From Alligator mississippiensis (lineage: Eukaryota; Chordata; Crocodylia; Alligatoridae), in assembly GCF_030867095.1 (NCBI RefSeq), contig NC_081827.1, positions 28,412,501 to 28,476,500 on the forward strand: DNA of 64,000 nucleotides, in the 5' to 3' direction. Numbering within the stretch: the stretch's first letter is position 1; each line of letters opens with the position of its first letter. Under the pieces are notes generated by a model. That model searched no databases and had not been told where the DNA came from. It saw nothing but the letters and a program-made list of their open reading frames with translations. Position numbers and translations under genes: made by a program. Below are positions 23,519 through 35,588 of this stretch, piece after piece.

Positions 23519-25560
23519 TGGGGTGTGCAGCCTTTTTGGTATGGCTCCCAGCTGCCCAGAAGTAGGATATGCCTGCTGTGGAGTGATGTACCTGAGTGTA
23601 TGATGCTAATGAAAAGGAATGTATTTCAGTGGAATTCAATAACCATTTGGAATACTTTGTATATGAAATAACATAATGAAAGGCTGGGAAAACATAAATT
23701 ACATAACAGTATGAAAAAAGATTTAGCCTAGACCCATGTAAAGTCTGCACTTACCAAGCTTTAAAAAAATGATCAGCTCAAAAAACATTCTTTTAGGTGA
23801 AAATCAAACTAATTTTATGTCTGCAAGAGGAGAAGAAAATTAGCATGGCATTTAACATCTTGTCTTATCAAGACACTCTCATGTTTACATGGTGTTTAGA
23901 GCTGCCTTATGTTAACTGATACAACCAGAATAAAAATACAAACACTTAAAAATACAGGCGTAGGTTTCTTGCCTCGTGTCTCATGTCACAACTTTCATTC
24001 CTGAAAACTATGAAAAACAGAGGGATACCTCAGCTTTTTAAAGGTCTATGAAAGGTTATTCTCACTTTATTGAAAATGAAAAAGGGCTATAAGCAAAAAT
24101 ACAATGTTATTATTTAGCTATAACCCATTTGATCCTGAACAGCTCAGGTAGAGTGTGGCAGCTGTCTGACACCCATGCTCTTAGCAAAAATGAGTGTATC
24201 AGTGGGGAAGTTTAATGAAGAAAATAGTTAATGACACTAGGCCAGATTCTTGCATCATGTAGAAAAGTCTGTGGGAGGGGAGGCCACAGTGGAAAGCCCA
24301 GGTTAGTTTTTCTTGTGGGATTTTCCCTGTATCCTTCCTATCAAGGAACGGGTTAGCAACCTCCATGGGAGAAAAGGTAAGAATTAAAAACCCCATGGAT
24401 TTTGGGCAAAACAAAGGATAGCAACCACACTGAAGAAACCCACTGCTTGCCTGCCATCCCATTAGTCCTCAAAGAAGCCATGGTGTGATTGGTTAATTGT
24501 CTTTGTGCCCCTCATAATCCCCTCACAAGTTAAGGGAAAACAGTCACAACAAGATGCATTAATGCTGCTTGTAGCATTAATTTCTGCAGGGTCACAGAGG
24601 AAACATGTGGCAGAGAACTCCCTCCATGCTTCTAACTCCGCAGATCCTTTGCCATTTGAAGTGGGATGCCAGGGTATCACATGCATTTTAGTAGAACTAC
24701 TCACATGAGTAAAGCCATTCAGTTATTTAAGCCTTTGCAGGCCTGGGCCCTGTATAGGCATCATAAGCTCAATAATTATAGAGCTAGTTCAGCTATAATA
24801 ATTGGAAAAACTGTAAACGGGCAACCAACCATCTACATCTCGTTGTTTCAGTTTCCCCTAATTTATATCAACTTAACAATGAGTATGAAAAGTTGAATAA
24901 CATATGTGCAGTTGCATTTTTTGCTGTCTAGCTAAAAATTCACAACAGACCCAATTTCCTGGGGCATAATTCATCAAACATTTCTATTAACCTGGACAGA
25001 TCTAGATATGCTTTTAAATTATGCCCCTGTACTCTGATATTAGTAAGGTATGTATACCCATAGTAATAATTCTTTATCTAGGTAGCTAATCACTGCTATT
25101 TCTGACTAACAAACACCACAGTTTAATACTCACAATATTCACTAAAGTCTACCTTTGCTGCTGCATTGGTTTAACACAGCAAATGATGATCATCAAGGTG
25201 ACATGCTGTAACTCGGTGAGTAGCAGGAAAGTTAAATGTCAGAAAAGGTCTTACCTGGGTTTAGAAAGACAAAGGTTTTCCAGAAGTGAGTGCAACAAAA
25301 TGAAGGAAGCAAGTAAAGACATACCTGCTAGTTTCAGCGAGGAAAAAATTCTTAGCCTGAGGCACTTGGGTGTAAAAGAAAATGAGAACTAGTATAAAAC
25401 TTGCCAAAACAGTGATTTGTGAAGTCATTCTGCCTTGGTTTTTGGCACTAGTAAATGCATGCAACAAATACAGCTAGTGATAGGTATGATTATAGTAGAA
25501 AATAGTATAAATCATGAATTCATGATTCATAAACAGATGCCTTATGTGTTTTGAAAAGTA
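23519..25560. other. Intergenic/5' LAMB4 sequence, nothing firm
   Basis: No confident exon. On the minus strand near 25370-25415 a short frame looks like a signal peptide and ends at a GTATGT donor, but its phase does not fit the known LAMB4 exon; see rejected items. Confidence 0.35.
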
Positions 25561-25880
25561 CCTTTGATCCAAGAGGGCAGCAATATGTTTATACTGGGCC
25601 AGCCCCTCCTATCCTGTGAAACCTGTGGCTGCAGGGGGCCCTGCAGCCAAGGAGCCCCCTGTGTCCAGCCGCTTTACCCCGCCACTGCCACTGCCGCCGC
25701 CTTCACGTCCGGCCACTTGCCCCCCCCGCCCCTGCCTCGCTGCTACTGTTGCTGCCACCAGCTTCTTTAGCCGCTTGCCAACCCCCCACCCTCCCTGCTG
25801 CCACTGGCAGCTTCTTTGCATCAGGGGCCCCCAAAACTATATTTTGCAGGGGGCCCCCAAAATGTGGGTTGGGCCTGTGT
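25561..25880. repeat. GC-rich unclassified repeat
   Basis: A (CTGC/CCGC)-rich block ending in paired GGGGCCCCCAAAA words (25823-25862). Probably an old transposon fragment; the proline-rich frames are compositional. Confidence 0.4.
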
Positions 25881-26008
25881 TTATATGTAGATTTACAACA
25901 AAAGTTTAGTAGCATGTGCATACCCTAATTTGATTGGGTGCAATTAAAGTCAGAGTAGAATGCACTCACAGCAGATCTGCAAGCCGTCTTAAAGAAATGA
26001 TTCGTTAT

Positions 26009-26702
26009 TGTCATGACCCAAGGGTATGATTTTGTGTGTGCTTCGGCACTGCAGAATTATTTCCTACCACGAGGAGCTTTCTTTGCACGGTGCAATTCTC
26101 AGTTGCATAGAGAAAACCCCGGTGCAAAGGAGTTCCCGCCATTCGCATGCAAATTTGTTTCCCACTATTGGCTGTTTCTAAATTATTCCCACATGGCGGC
26201 TAGTGATTGACTTGCTAGCCGTATAAGAGGCTTGAGCGGTTTCTGCCCAAGTTGGAGGAGGAGGACTCCACAACCATCTCGTGGAGGAGAAGAAGGAGAA
26301 CTTCACATCTTGTGAAGAACTCTAAGCGCTGCGGAGTCCAACGAACCCAGCGTGTGCCTTAAGGAGGATACAGGGGCCTGATCAACCTCTAGCCTCTCCC
26401 TGTCGCCGCCTAATCCCTCGACGTACCCTTCCCTGCGCGCTTTCGTGGAGAGTCACCTTTTAGACTCTCATTGTGGTATCCAGAGCTCTTCGGGCGAGTT
26501 TTTGTAACTGCAACTTAAGCGAAGTTTTTCCTGCCTGCACCGCGACCATCTACGGTGTAAGTAAAATAATCTTTAATCGACCGCTACGCGTCCGTGCCTA
26601 ATTCTAGTCCGCCGTGCCGAATTCCCCGACCCACGTGCCAGGGCTGCTGGCCACAGCCCACCGCGCGCCCCCGAAAGCCTCAGCCCGCTCCCAGCCCGCA
26701 CA
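26009..26702 (+). mobile_element. Solo LTR of an endogenous retrovirus with 5-bp target duplication
   Basis: A 694-bp segment starts TGTCATGACCCAAGG, ends CCGCACA, and is flanked on both sides by GTTAT (26004-26008 and 26703-26707). TG...CA ends plus an exact 5-bp duplication identify a solo LTR. It has a TATA-like CGTATAAGAGGC at about 26219 and a GGTGTAAGTAAAATAATC segment near its 3' third. It is strikingly rich in CpG for this region, suggesting a young copy. No internal viral genes remain, as expected after LTR-LTR recombination. The 5-bp duplication does not by itself fix the retroviral class. Confidence 0.88.
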
Positions 26703-26811
26703 GTTATTTTTGAGCAAAGTCTTTAAAAACAAACACTAAAAATAAGAACAAGGGCGGTTGGATGGCTACATTGTAGTCCTAGAGAGCTAAGAGATCTAGC
26801 TGAGTTTCTAG

Positions 26812-27113
26812 CACTGTGATTCTCAACCAGGTGCCAGGGTACCTTAGGGTGCCTTGAGATCCTATAAAGGGTGTTGTGGGGTGTCAAGAAACATTTGCAC
26901 TGTTAGATGCGCAGACATGATTCACAAGATAAACTCAGAGATTTCAAATAGGAGCCCAAAGCGTTAAAAACATCCTAATCTGTTGTGATTTTTCTGAGTT
27001 CCTTGCAAAAGAAAAAATGCTCTATTATGTTTCTGTAGTCAAAAAATTAAAGAAAGCTAAAAGCTGGAATTTTCCAAGGAGTGCCTTGAGTCTAAAAAGT
27101 TGAGATTCACTGT
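26812..27113. mobile_element. hAT-like MITE family C, copy 1
   Basis: Left end ...GTGATTCTCAACCAGG and right end GTTGAGATTCACTG are inverted repeats. The interior has GGTGCCTTGAG-type words. A related element lies at 57337-57569. No target duplication was clear. Confidence 0.65.
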
Positions 27114-27765
27114 CCAAGCATAACCACAAATATCTAGTGGACCTTGGACAAAGTCATCTATAGCCACATATTCAAAGATGGCCACAGGTTAGGGTGCCTG
27201 AATTTTCGGGTCTCCAAATTGAAACACTTTGAAATTAATTTTCGAAAGGGTTGGATGCCTGGGAAATGTTGACTGTTGAAGCAACTAAAACCTGTGGCTA
27301 CTTTTGACATTTTTTATTCTTGATTTTTAAGTGCATCAGCTTCCCTGTGTATAGAGTGGGAAGAATATTGTAATACCTGCCACACACAGGTGTTGTGAGA
27401 CTTAACTTATGAATGTTTGCAAAGGAGCTTGAAGTTCTCAAATAGACAGATGTACAAAATAATTATTTTATATTTGAACAATCCCTTATCTCTCATTTAG
27501 TATTCTCTCTCATTTAGTATTTAATTCTTCAGGAAGAAGTAAAGATCCATATTCTTTCATTCCTAAGATAAAGCTTTGATGTTAAAAGTATTCTGCAGTT
27601 GCTGTGATTGCCTCTAGCAAAAATAAGTCACATGCCTACATTTTTAAAAACTGATTTCCTCAAGAACATGTATAAAATACTTGTTGGAGCATAACACCTT
27701 TTTAGGCTGACTTAATCCTGTCTTTGGTGTGTATCCACCTACCTGGGTGTTAATTATTGTACAAA
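27114..27765. other. Intergenic sequence, nothing recognised
   Basis: Unique-looking AT-rich sequence with no gene or repeat that I can support. Confidence 0.45.
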
Positions 27766-27767
27766 TT

Positions 27768-27912
27768 GTACAGGTTGTAGCTGTGTTGGTCTAAGAACAT
27801 AGGCAGACAAGGTTCTGTGGGTAAATTTGATATCTTTTATTAGACTAAATAAAATTTTAGTTGGTCTAATAAAAGATATCAGATTTACCCAGAGAACCTT
27901 GTCTGTCTATGT
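27768..27912. repeat. Head-to-head pair of a dispersed repeat forming a hairpin
   Basis: GTTGTAGCTGTGTTGGTCTA leads to CAGACAAGGTTCTGTGGGTA and GATATCTTTTATTAGACTA. After a roughly 10-bp loop the complement follows: TTGGTCTAATAAAAGATATC then TTTACCCAGAGAACCTTGTC. Arms are about 45 bp. The single-orientation form occurs at 49420-49590, with shorter pieces at 4355-4405, 18386-18415, 18684-18710 and 49868-49910. Confidence 0.8.
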
Positions 27913-28304
27913 CCAAATGTATACATTTAGTGAGCAAAGTTATAAATTAATAAACAGAAAGGAGTGAATAATAAATCAGCTTTGCTACAACTCGTAAATT
28001 CTATTTTTATGAGTTAGCAGTGTCATGTATATAATGAATAAAGATCAAACTTTCTCACAGTAGTGCATTGTATAATAGCAGCTACACTTTTATTAACATA
28101 TTTGGTAGGAAAATCACTTGCTGTTACCGAAAATTAAGTTACGTGAGAGAGAATATAGTGGAAGAGTCATGTAGCAGGTACATGAATTTCAGTATTTTGT
28201 GGCTATGTAGGCTCTCAAGGAAGAGTAGGTCTTCAAACTGTTGAAGACACAAATTAAGAAACCTCTTTCCTGGTTCTCTGGTCCCATTTCTAGCAAGGGA
28301 TCTA

Positions 28305-31300
28305 TAGGGTGCACCTACACACGCACTTTACTGTGGAGCAGGCCTTGCAGGAAGAGTGGGTCAATGTCACCAACCACAACCGCCAGTCAGGGACTGCCCG
28401 CAAGTCCATGCCTTTTATGCAGCAGCTGTATTACATCCTCATGCCCTGGGACCCTGGCCTGGACCTGAGCCATCTAGTCAGGCACGGGTGGCCTGACTGA
28501 GCCTCTGCTGTGACCTGGCAACCAGGGTGATGTGCCACCAGGGGAGGGCCCCTCAGCCCACCAGGAGCCCATTCCACTGTACTCCCCGCCCCAGCCTCCT
28601 CCAGCAGCTCTGGGGGCATTTGTACACATGGTTGCTCTGCAGGGCTGGGCACTTTTAAAAGTGCCCAGTGCTGCGGTGCATACGTTTGTATAGACAGCAA
28701 AATGCGTGTCAGTGCTGAGAAAATAGCAGCAGTGTGCATTTGAATTAAAATACATCAAAGGTGTTTTAGTTCAAAAGCATACCACCAGAAGGCGGGGGTG
28801 CCAGCAACTCTGCATCCCAATCAACTGGGGGCCCCTCTCCCCTCCCCTCCCCCCCATACCTGGGCCTTCTGGACTTGGCAACAGCACAGGAGACAGGCTG
28901 ACCTGCAGGAAGAGAAGGTGGGGGGAGTGGCTCTGGAGCCACTGCAGCAGGTGCTGCCAGGAGCCAGGCCAGCACCCAGCAGTCCACCAACCGTTGCAGA
29001 GTGAGCAGGGATGAGGGGCTCAGTCAGCGACCACCTGTGTCAGGGCCTGCTTGGCTGACTTACCATGCTCCAGGGGCACCTGTGCACGCACGGCCCCTGA
29101 TCTGAGGCCATACAGTGCATAGGCCCCTGGTACAGAGCATCTTATCTCAGAAGTGTTGCAAACTCTCACAAACGAGCTCTTTCTCCTAGCTCTGTAGGAC
29201 CTGCAGGTACACACAGGGGAGAGGCACCATTTGGCAGCCAGGATGTACTGTCAGGGTCACTGCCAGCCTCAGCTAGGGCCCTACGGATGTGCCGGCTCTG
29301 GTAGTACAGGACCCAGAGCCAGGCCCAGCTGCTGGACTGGCTGGTCACAATGGCCAAGAAGAGCCTGGCAGATGCGCAGGCCTGAGGTGCAGAGGGCATT
29401 GCTTATGATGCCAGGGATTGTCATAAGGAAGCTAGGGACCAGCACAAGGCAGAGAGGGACTGGTGGAGGGACCAAGCAAACCAGGAGTTCAGGGACAGGC
29501 TCCTGGCTATGGAGGAGAGATATGTGGAGGCCGCAGCCCCTCTGGCTCCCTGGCAGCTGCCCACCACCCAGCAGCAGGCCCCCTGTGGCCGGGCCTGAGC
29601 TGAGGTGCAGCAGTGCCTCCACCGGCCAAGAGCCCCTGCCCTTGGTTCCCTGCCACCCAGCCCCCCTGCCGGGCCCGGCCCTGCTGCTTGCCCCAACCCC
29701 ATGTGGCCCTAGAGCAGGATCTGCCTGCAGCAGGGCCAGGACTGCAGGACGGGGAGATGGGTGCACCAGCAGAGCAGTGCCTGCCATCACCCCCAGGCAA
29801 GCCCCCCACCCACCAGCCTCACTGCAGTGTGTGCTCCTGTTGGGGTGCAGTCAGAGGCTGGGGTGCTGGGGTTCTGTACCTAGGTTTTACCCTCTAGGTG
29901 TCCCCACCCCAGGAGAGCGCACACAGCACTGCACAGGCTCTACGTGGGAAAAAGGGTGTTTTATTGGTGGTGGGTGGGGTAGGGTGGTGGAGGAGATCTG
30001 TGGGGAAGAGGGGGTTGGCATCTGGTGTGGAGGAGGGAGCGGGGACAGGCTCTGTTGTTGGGGAGGAAGGGGAGCAAAGCGCTTTTTGAAGAACTGTGTT
30101 TGTGGAGGGGAAAGAGTGCTATTTGAAAAACTGTCCACAGTGAGCGTGGTGCTGGGGGGTATGCAATGGGGCAAGGGTCCATAGGTGGCTGTTCATGCAG
30201 CCTACAGCGGGGAGTGCAGGAAGAGGTGGTTGGCCAGTGCCTCGTGCACCAGGTACTCTGGTCCTCATTAGCAAGTGAGCGGCTTGCATGGGCCCTCAGT
30301 GGGGTGGGTGTGCTGCTGTCACAGCTGGTGCTCCTGGTGCCAGGTGTCCTCCACCTGCTGCCTCTCCTCCCCCTGGGCCTCGCAGCATGCAGGCTGTGAT
30401 GATGACCTGGGGGATGTTGGCCTCAGTGACCTTGAGGCAGATTGTGAAGGTATGCCACTGTCCTTTCAGTTGTCCGAAGGCACGCGCCACCAGTGTGTGG
30501 GTCTGGCCCAGGCACTGGTTGAAATGTGTCTGGTGAGGGTCCAGCTGGCCCGTGTAGGGCTGCATGAGCTAGGGGAAGAGAGAGTAGGCAGGTCTCTTGA
30601 TGAGGAGGGACCACACCCAGCTGGAGGTCTGGCACCCCCCATGTGAAATGCCTGCTCTCCACCAGGGCAGGCAGGCCAGAGTTGTGGAAGATGTGGGCAT
30701 TGTGGGTACTGCCCGCCCAGCCAGCGCTTACATTGGTGAGGGTGTTGTGGTGGTCTGCAGTGGCCTGGAACATAATGGAGTGAAGTAGGGTTGTAGTAGG
30801 GGTGGTTGCTGTAGGACAGGCAGATAATGGGGATATGGGTCCCATCCAGGGCCCTGATGCACTGAGGGAAGCCCAGGGTACGGACCCCGCCAACATCACC
30901 ACCAGGGGGTCATTCACGTGGAACATGATGTGCCCAGCATGATCTGAAGGTCACCACACGCTTCCAACACAGACACCCCAGTGGTTGCCTTGCCCACACC
31001 AAAGAGTTGGCTGATGCAGTGGAGGCTGGCAGGCGTGGCCAGCTTGAGCAGGGCAATGGCCAGCTGGGTGTCTGTGGGGAGGGGCCACCACATGGTGGTA
31101 TCCTGTTGCTCCAGGTGTGGGTGGAGCTGCATGAGGAGGTCCTGGAAGGTAGCCTGGGTCATCTGGAATGACTTGAGCCACTGCTTGTTATGCAGCCACC
31201 AGTTTTGGCTGGCTGGGCTGGTCCACAGGCGGCAGGGGTGTAGGCTCAGGAATGTGTGAATGGCCCCAGTGGTGGCATCCAGGAGCACATCATTGCTGTT

Positions 31301-31350
31301 CCAACCCAGCTCAAAGTCCCGGATGCACACGTAAACATGGCACCCAAGAG
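28305..31350. mobile_element. PIF/Harbinger DNA transposon with two convergent decayed genes
   Basis: A DDE transposase lies on the minus strand (30423-31378) and a Myb/SANT-like accessory frame on the plus strand (28309-29600), the two-gene layout known for Harbinger elements. Possible termini are GGGTGCACCTACACACGCAC on the left and, inverted, GGGTGCCATGTTTACGTGTG on the right. Several short CTACAC-terminated MITEs in the window may be derivatives. Confidence 0.75.
28309..29610 (+). pseudogene. Harbinger Myb/SANT-like accessory protein remnant
   Basis: The plus strand reads THFTVEQALQEEWVNVTNHN and QQLYYILMPWDP near 28320-28450. After a repeat-like interval, a charged helical stretch EARDQHKAERDWWRDQ then FRDRLLAMEERYVEAAAP lies near 29425-29545. 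Such a helical tail is typical of the Myb-type partner protein of Harbinger elements. Stops and shifts occur between the segments. The 317-aa frame at 29231-30184 is a different frame and not this product. Confidence 0.5.
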
Positions 31351-31378
31351 CAATTAAGTCCGGCGCTATAAGCCCCAA
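30423..31378 (-). pseudogene. Harbinger transposase, frameshifted
   Basis: The N-terminal part (31378 to 30914) reads WWLHNKQWLKSFQMTQATFQ, then TDTQLAIALLKLATPASLHC and ISQLFGVGKATTGVSVLEAC, the helical region ahead of the catalytic domain. In a second frame GFPQCIRALDGTHIPIIC gives the first catalytic Asp. NVSAGWAGSTHNAHIFHNSG corresponds to the second DDE block, with N where a D is usual. At least two frame changes and stops break the protein, so it is not functional. Confidence 0.8.
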
Positions 31379-32910
31379 AGTTTATTGCATCACAGTACTA
31401 TGCACATGTAGATATGCCCACTAATAAGTAAAGTACAACGATGCTAGCACACCTTACAGAAGTTTCCCTCAGAAAGACTAGCTAGGTCAGAGTGGTGACA
31501 AAAAGGATAGATCCGAGGAATAGGTATTTGGATTTTATTTAGATTCTACGTTATATATTTGTGCTGCACCCTTCATTCTGTAGAGTTCTGAGCACTTTAA
31601 GAACTAAAGATTAGACCCTGGTGTTGAAAGCTCTGACCCCTCATTAAGCCAGTGAAGATGCTCATTATCAGTACTTTAGGGTGCAGAATACCTGGGTCAA
31701 GAACTAATGATCTAACCCAGACAAAACTTCTACCCATCTAACAAAACAGAGACCCCATCCAGCTTGAAGCACCAAAATAAGAAGTGGCCACATTGTCTAA
31801 AGAGCTGGCACAACACAAAAGAAGCTCTTGGGTTCTGAAAACTTTTGAGGGACTGGTATAAAGTACTGAGTGCTTGGAAATCTGGCCCAACATCAAAAAC
31901 GACAATGTATTTTTATTAGAACTAAATTAAAAGTTTAGGCCAAAAATTATGAGATTTTTAAAATTTAAATTAAATGTTAATTTTAAGGGTGTTTTAATGT
32001 AAAATCAAACTGGAAAATTTGGGCAATGGTTAGCTTTTTGATGAAAACATGAAAAAAACAAACACAAAAAAAGGAAAAAACAGAAATTTTCTTTCTAACT
32101 TTTTGTGGGAAAGAAAATATTTCCTAATCAGCTCAGTTTTATATGTATATTGAAATAACAAAAAGTTTAAATACACCATTCTGATCTGCATGTGCCTACA
32201 GTGAGTAAACAAAATCATATTGTTATATTTCCTATCCCCTCCTTTCTGCTCATAATGCTCACTCATTCTGTCACATACTATTTCACTTGTAAGCTCCGAA
32301 AGAGAGAGACCACGTTTATTTGTTTTATGAGATGCACCTAGCACATTTTTAGCAGCTATCATAAAGAACAATAACACAGCAAAATTCTATCCCTCAATGT
32401 ACTTTAGTCATGCGCATTAAATGCAAATATATATTTATTTGATGGATTTGATTAGTGAAGAGCTAATGACAAACAGAGAAGTATGCAATTTATTTGTTAA
32501 CATAAAAATGTCATATTGGGTCAGACCAATGATCTGTCTAGCCCAGTATCCTGCCTCTAGTAAGCCATGGATGCTTTAGAGGGGGAGTATTCAAATAGGG
32601 CATATCTAGAGTGATCCATCCCCTGCCATATCCTCCCTGGCATTAACTGTCAACCATTGTTTTAACAGACAATCATGTCTTAGGGCCCGGTTCAGTATGA
32701 TCAGGAAGAGCAGAAAGGGGTGTGCTTCAACCATCTGTAATGGGTTTGAAAAAATAACAGACTCTTCAGAGTCCAGTCCAACTCCTCTTACTTGGCCAAG
32801 TAAGACTGAGTCACTCAATTGAAGTTCCATGCATTAACTAGCAGCGGCCACACGATGCTTGCAGAGCACGCGTCACACACAATCTAATCTACTGTGCAGT
32901 AAAGCATTAC
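31351..32910. other. Intergenic sequence, nothing firm
   Basis: AT-rich, no gene. The words GGGTCAGACCAATGATCTGTC and CCAGTATCCTGCCTC at about 32518-32560 resemble a widespread reptile repeat. Confidence 0.4.
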
Positions 32911-33018
32911 TGTCTACACATACAGGTGCTTAATGCACAGTAATTTTACCTGCATTTGCAAGTAGTAAACGCACTACTTAGTAAAGCCAAATAGCATTAA
33001 TTGCACATGTAGACACAC
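32911..33018. mobile_element. Short MITE with CTACAC-type ends
   Basis: TGTCTACACATACAGGTGC at the left and, inverted, TGTGTCTACATGTGCAATTA at the right, with TTAATGC repeated next to each end. Non-coding. Confidence 0.65.
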
Positions 33019-33506
33019 CCTGTGGGAAGGTTTTGGGTTGCCTATGTGACAGAAGCAGGTGACAGGACTGGTTAATTTCCCTTGCACCTACACATGCTTT
33101 TCCTTTCCCCCGTCAAACTTTTGTACATATGTGAATGTGGGATAATGGGTAATGTCCCCTGTGTCATCTACCAGTGGTGGTGTAGAGCACAGGACATAAG
33201 ATGTGCACCTTGACACCATACTCTTACGACATAGAGGACCTAAGCAAGCACAGGATACAAGCTGCAAACACTGCTACACACAGAAACAAGGCATACAAAA
33301 AGACTGAACAACTGACTAGCATGTGGCACTTAACTGCAGCCTTGTAGAGCCAAACAGTTCTTTGTAACCAATATATAGTAGCTCTTACAAGCTCTTGGCT
33401 CATATGTAGTATCTATTGATCAGAATGTCCTGGGGCATGCTGGCAGCATGTTATGTACCAATGTATGCAGGTGAAGACAGGAAGAGGAGTAGAGTCCGTT
33501 ACACAG
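33019..33506. other. Intergenic sequence, nothing recognised
   Basis: No gene or repeat that I can support. Confidence 0.4.
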
Positions 33507-34016
33507 TGGGCTCGTCTACATGTGCACATTAATGCGATGCAATAACCTCTGGCACTTATCGTACTGGTGTCTATTGCTCCTGGGTGCCACCTTTACACGT
33601 GTGCCCAGGACTGCAGAATGTTGAACCAGGTCAAAGAGGCCCTGGCTGGCAGGGGGCAAGGGGGTCAGCCTGCCAGCCTGGGGCTGCTCCCCCCAGCTCA
33701 ATGTGCTGAGGAGGAACTGGCTGTCACAGGAGTGCTTCAATGCAGGGCTAGCCAGCAGGAAGCCTCACACTGAAGCAACCTCATGCCTATGAACAACTGG
33801 CGCCTCCTGAGACTGGGGGGCACCATGGCAGTGAGAGGGGATGACCCGCAGAAGTTGGTGTCGGTGGTAACAAGTGGGGACCACACACAGATGCTGGCGG
33901 TGGTGGTGGCGAGTGGGGGGTGGATGCGAGCGGTGACTGCCTGCAGGAGCTGGTGGCAGCCAATCTCAGGGGCGGGGCACATGCCCCCCCCTATGTGTTG
34001 CCTATGCTCATGTCCC
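33507..34016. repeat. MITE start followed by GC-rich repeat family copy (inverted)
   Basis: GGCTCGTCTACATGTGCACA at 33508 looks like a CTACAC-type MITE end. From about 33779 to 34016 the sequence AACAACTGGCGCCTCCTGAG through GCACATGCCCCCCCCTATG and TGTTGCCTATG is an inverted relative of the 2860-3690 repeats, and closest to the copy at 42560-42835. Confidence 0.55.
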
Positions 34017-34269
34017 AGCCAGCCGGGGCAGCATCGACCCACGCTCTGCTGTAGAGTAAAAAACATGTAAACTGTGACAAGGGCACCTTCCAGGCCCAGT
34101 ACTAGTCTGGCCCTGCCCTTGTCTCTGGGCAAACCACCCGCCTTGTTGATAAGTGGTTATGATGTCAGATCGGCAGGAGGCTCCCCTTCGTGTGCCCAAA
34201 TGACCATGGGCGATAAGTACACACTCCTACCATCTCTACATGTGTCCCATGCTTCACTTATGTCTCACA

Positions 34270-35068
34270 GTATGTTCCATCTCTGGTTCTAAGCTGAGTC
34301 AAACTGGACACACAGTTGTGTCTCTCCCACGCTGCCTTCTCAGGCCACACACACACCAGCCCCCTCTCAACAAGGCCTCTTGCACACTGCCTATCCAGGC
34401 TACACTCACTCCACCCTACTCGAAGAGATCCTCAGGCTTTTCTCTCCACCCCTTGGTCAGCCCTGGTGCGGTCTTTTGGGTCTCTCCTGTGACCCTCACC
34501 CAAACAAAACTGAGCTATTGCCTACTTCACCCCTGGCCCTTCACCGGACCACTACACCCCTCCCTCGGGCCTCAACTCTGCCCATTACACTAGGGCCTGA
34601 GGTCTTCCACCCCTTAGGACTCAGCTGCTCCTCCCTGAACTAAACTGGCCCCACAACTCCGCCCGGCAATTCTCAGGGCCCAGGGACTTACACCCGCTTG
34701 GGTTCAGGTGCTCCTCTTTGATGTGCCTGGCCCACCTCCAGGGTCCAACACCCCATGGGACTCAGGCACTTCTCAATAAGTTTGCCTGCCCCCAGTAACT
34801 CTCCTGGTAACCCACCTAACTGACCTGACACCAGGGAGGTTCTCAGTCCTGATATTTATGTGGCCCTGCCCTGCCACAGGCAGGACCACCAGGCCTCCCT
34901 ATCCTGGCAGGCTGCAGTTTTAGGTTATGCCCAGGACCAATGAGGTCTCCTCCTTCCCCATAGCCTCACCTATACCTCCAAGTTGTTCCTGGAGTCAAAG
35001 CTCCGCAGGGCAATGTTTCCTCCACCCTGGCTGATCTCACACTACTCTGCTCTTATAAAAGGGTGTTC
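34270..35068 (-). mobile_element. Probable LTR-type element, GC-rich
   Basis: On the minus strand it starts TGTGACAGAACACCCTTTTA with TATAAGAGCAG, and has CATAAATATCAGG further in, resembling the 20120-21124 segment. Pro/Leu-rich frames are compositional. Left boundary uncertain. Confidence 0.4.
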
Positions 35069-35242
35069 TGTCACAAAGACATACAATGTTTATTGCAGAC
35101 CTAACTAGTCTATTCCACAGTAAACATCTCATGTAGACACTCCCACTATACTATAACTACTTTGTATATTGTGCCTGTAGGATATTCCTAGGTGCATACT
35201 GTGTACATCCTGTGTATATTGGAACAAACTGGGCCCTGCAGC

Positions 35243-35588
35243 CAGTGGCAACACATAGGGGGTGCACAGGGGTGCACTGAGAGCGCCAGTGCACCCCCTG
35301 GTTGGCTGTGCTTGCCGCTTAGGCAATAAGTGGGGGGGGGCAGGCAGGAGCGCCGGTGCCCCCCTGCAAGTGCTGGCTGGGGCGCAGAGCGCTGCTGCGC
35401 TCCCAGAAGTGGCCACGCAGCCACTCCCAGAAGTGGCCACAGCGATCAGCTGCAGTGATCGGCCATGGGGGACATCCCCCCTCTTTGGTCAGTGAGATTG
35501 GCTGTGGGGGGACCCCCCAGTCACTGACTGGTCACTGGGGGGGCACATGCCCCTACCCGACTAAGGTGGCACCAGTCGCCTGTGCCTG
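35243..35588 (-). repeat. GC-rich interspersed repeat, third same-orientation copy
   Basis: Shares CATAGGGGGTGCACAGG, the GTGAGATTGGCTG-GGGGGACC unit, and CACTGACTGGTCACTGGGGG with the copies at 2860-3690. Intact from CACATAGG to GCACCAGTCGCC. Confidence 0.75.

Noticed and set aside
25261..25467. Minus-strand frame containing MTSQITVLASFILVLIFFYT that looks like a signal peptide and ends at a GTATGT donor; considered as LAMB4 first coding exon
   Set aside because: It leaves two bases of a codon at the donor, but the LAMB4 exon at 21404 needs one; joining them meets a stop almost at once. An alternative CAA|GTGCC donor is weak. Not supported.
26013..26210. 65-aa frame in the solo LTR
   Set aside because: LTR U3 sequence; no known product and no conserved domain.
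29231..30184. 317-aa open frame on the plus strand, the longest outside CR1 ORF2
   Set aside because: It lies inside the Harbinger element in GC-rich sequence, has no domain, and the recognisable accessory-protein words are in another frame.
34240..34643. 117-aa and 87-aa plus-strand frames rich in Pro, Ser and Leu
   Set aside because: Compositional frames in the probable LTR-type segment; no domain recognised.
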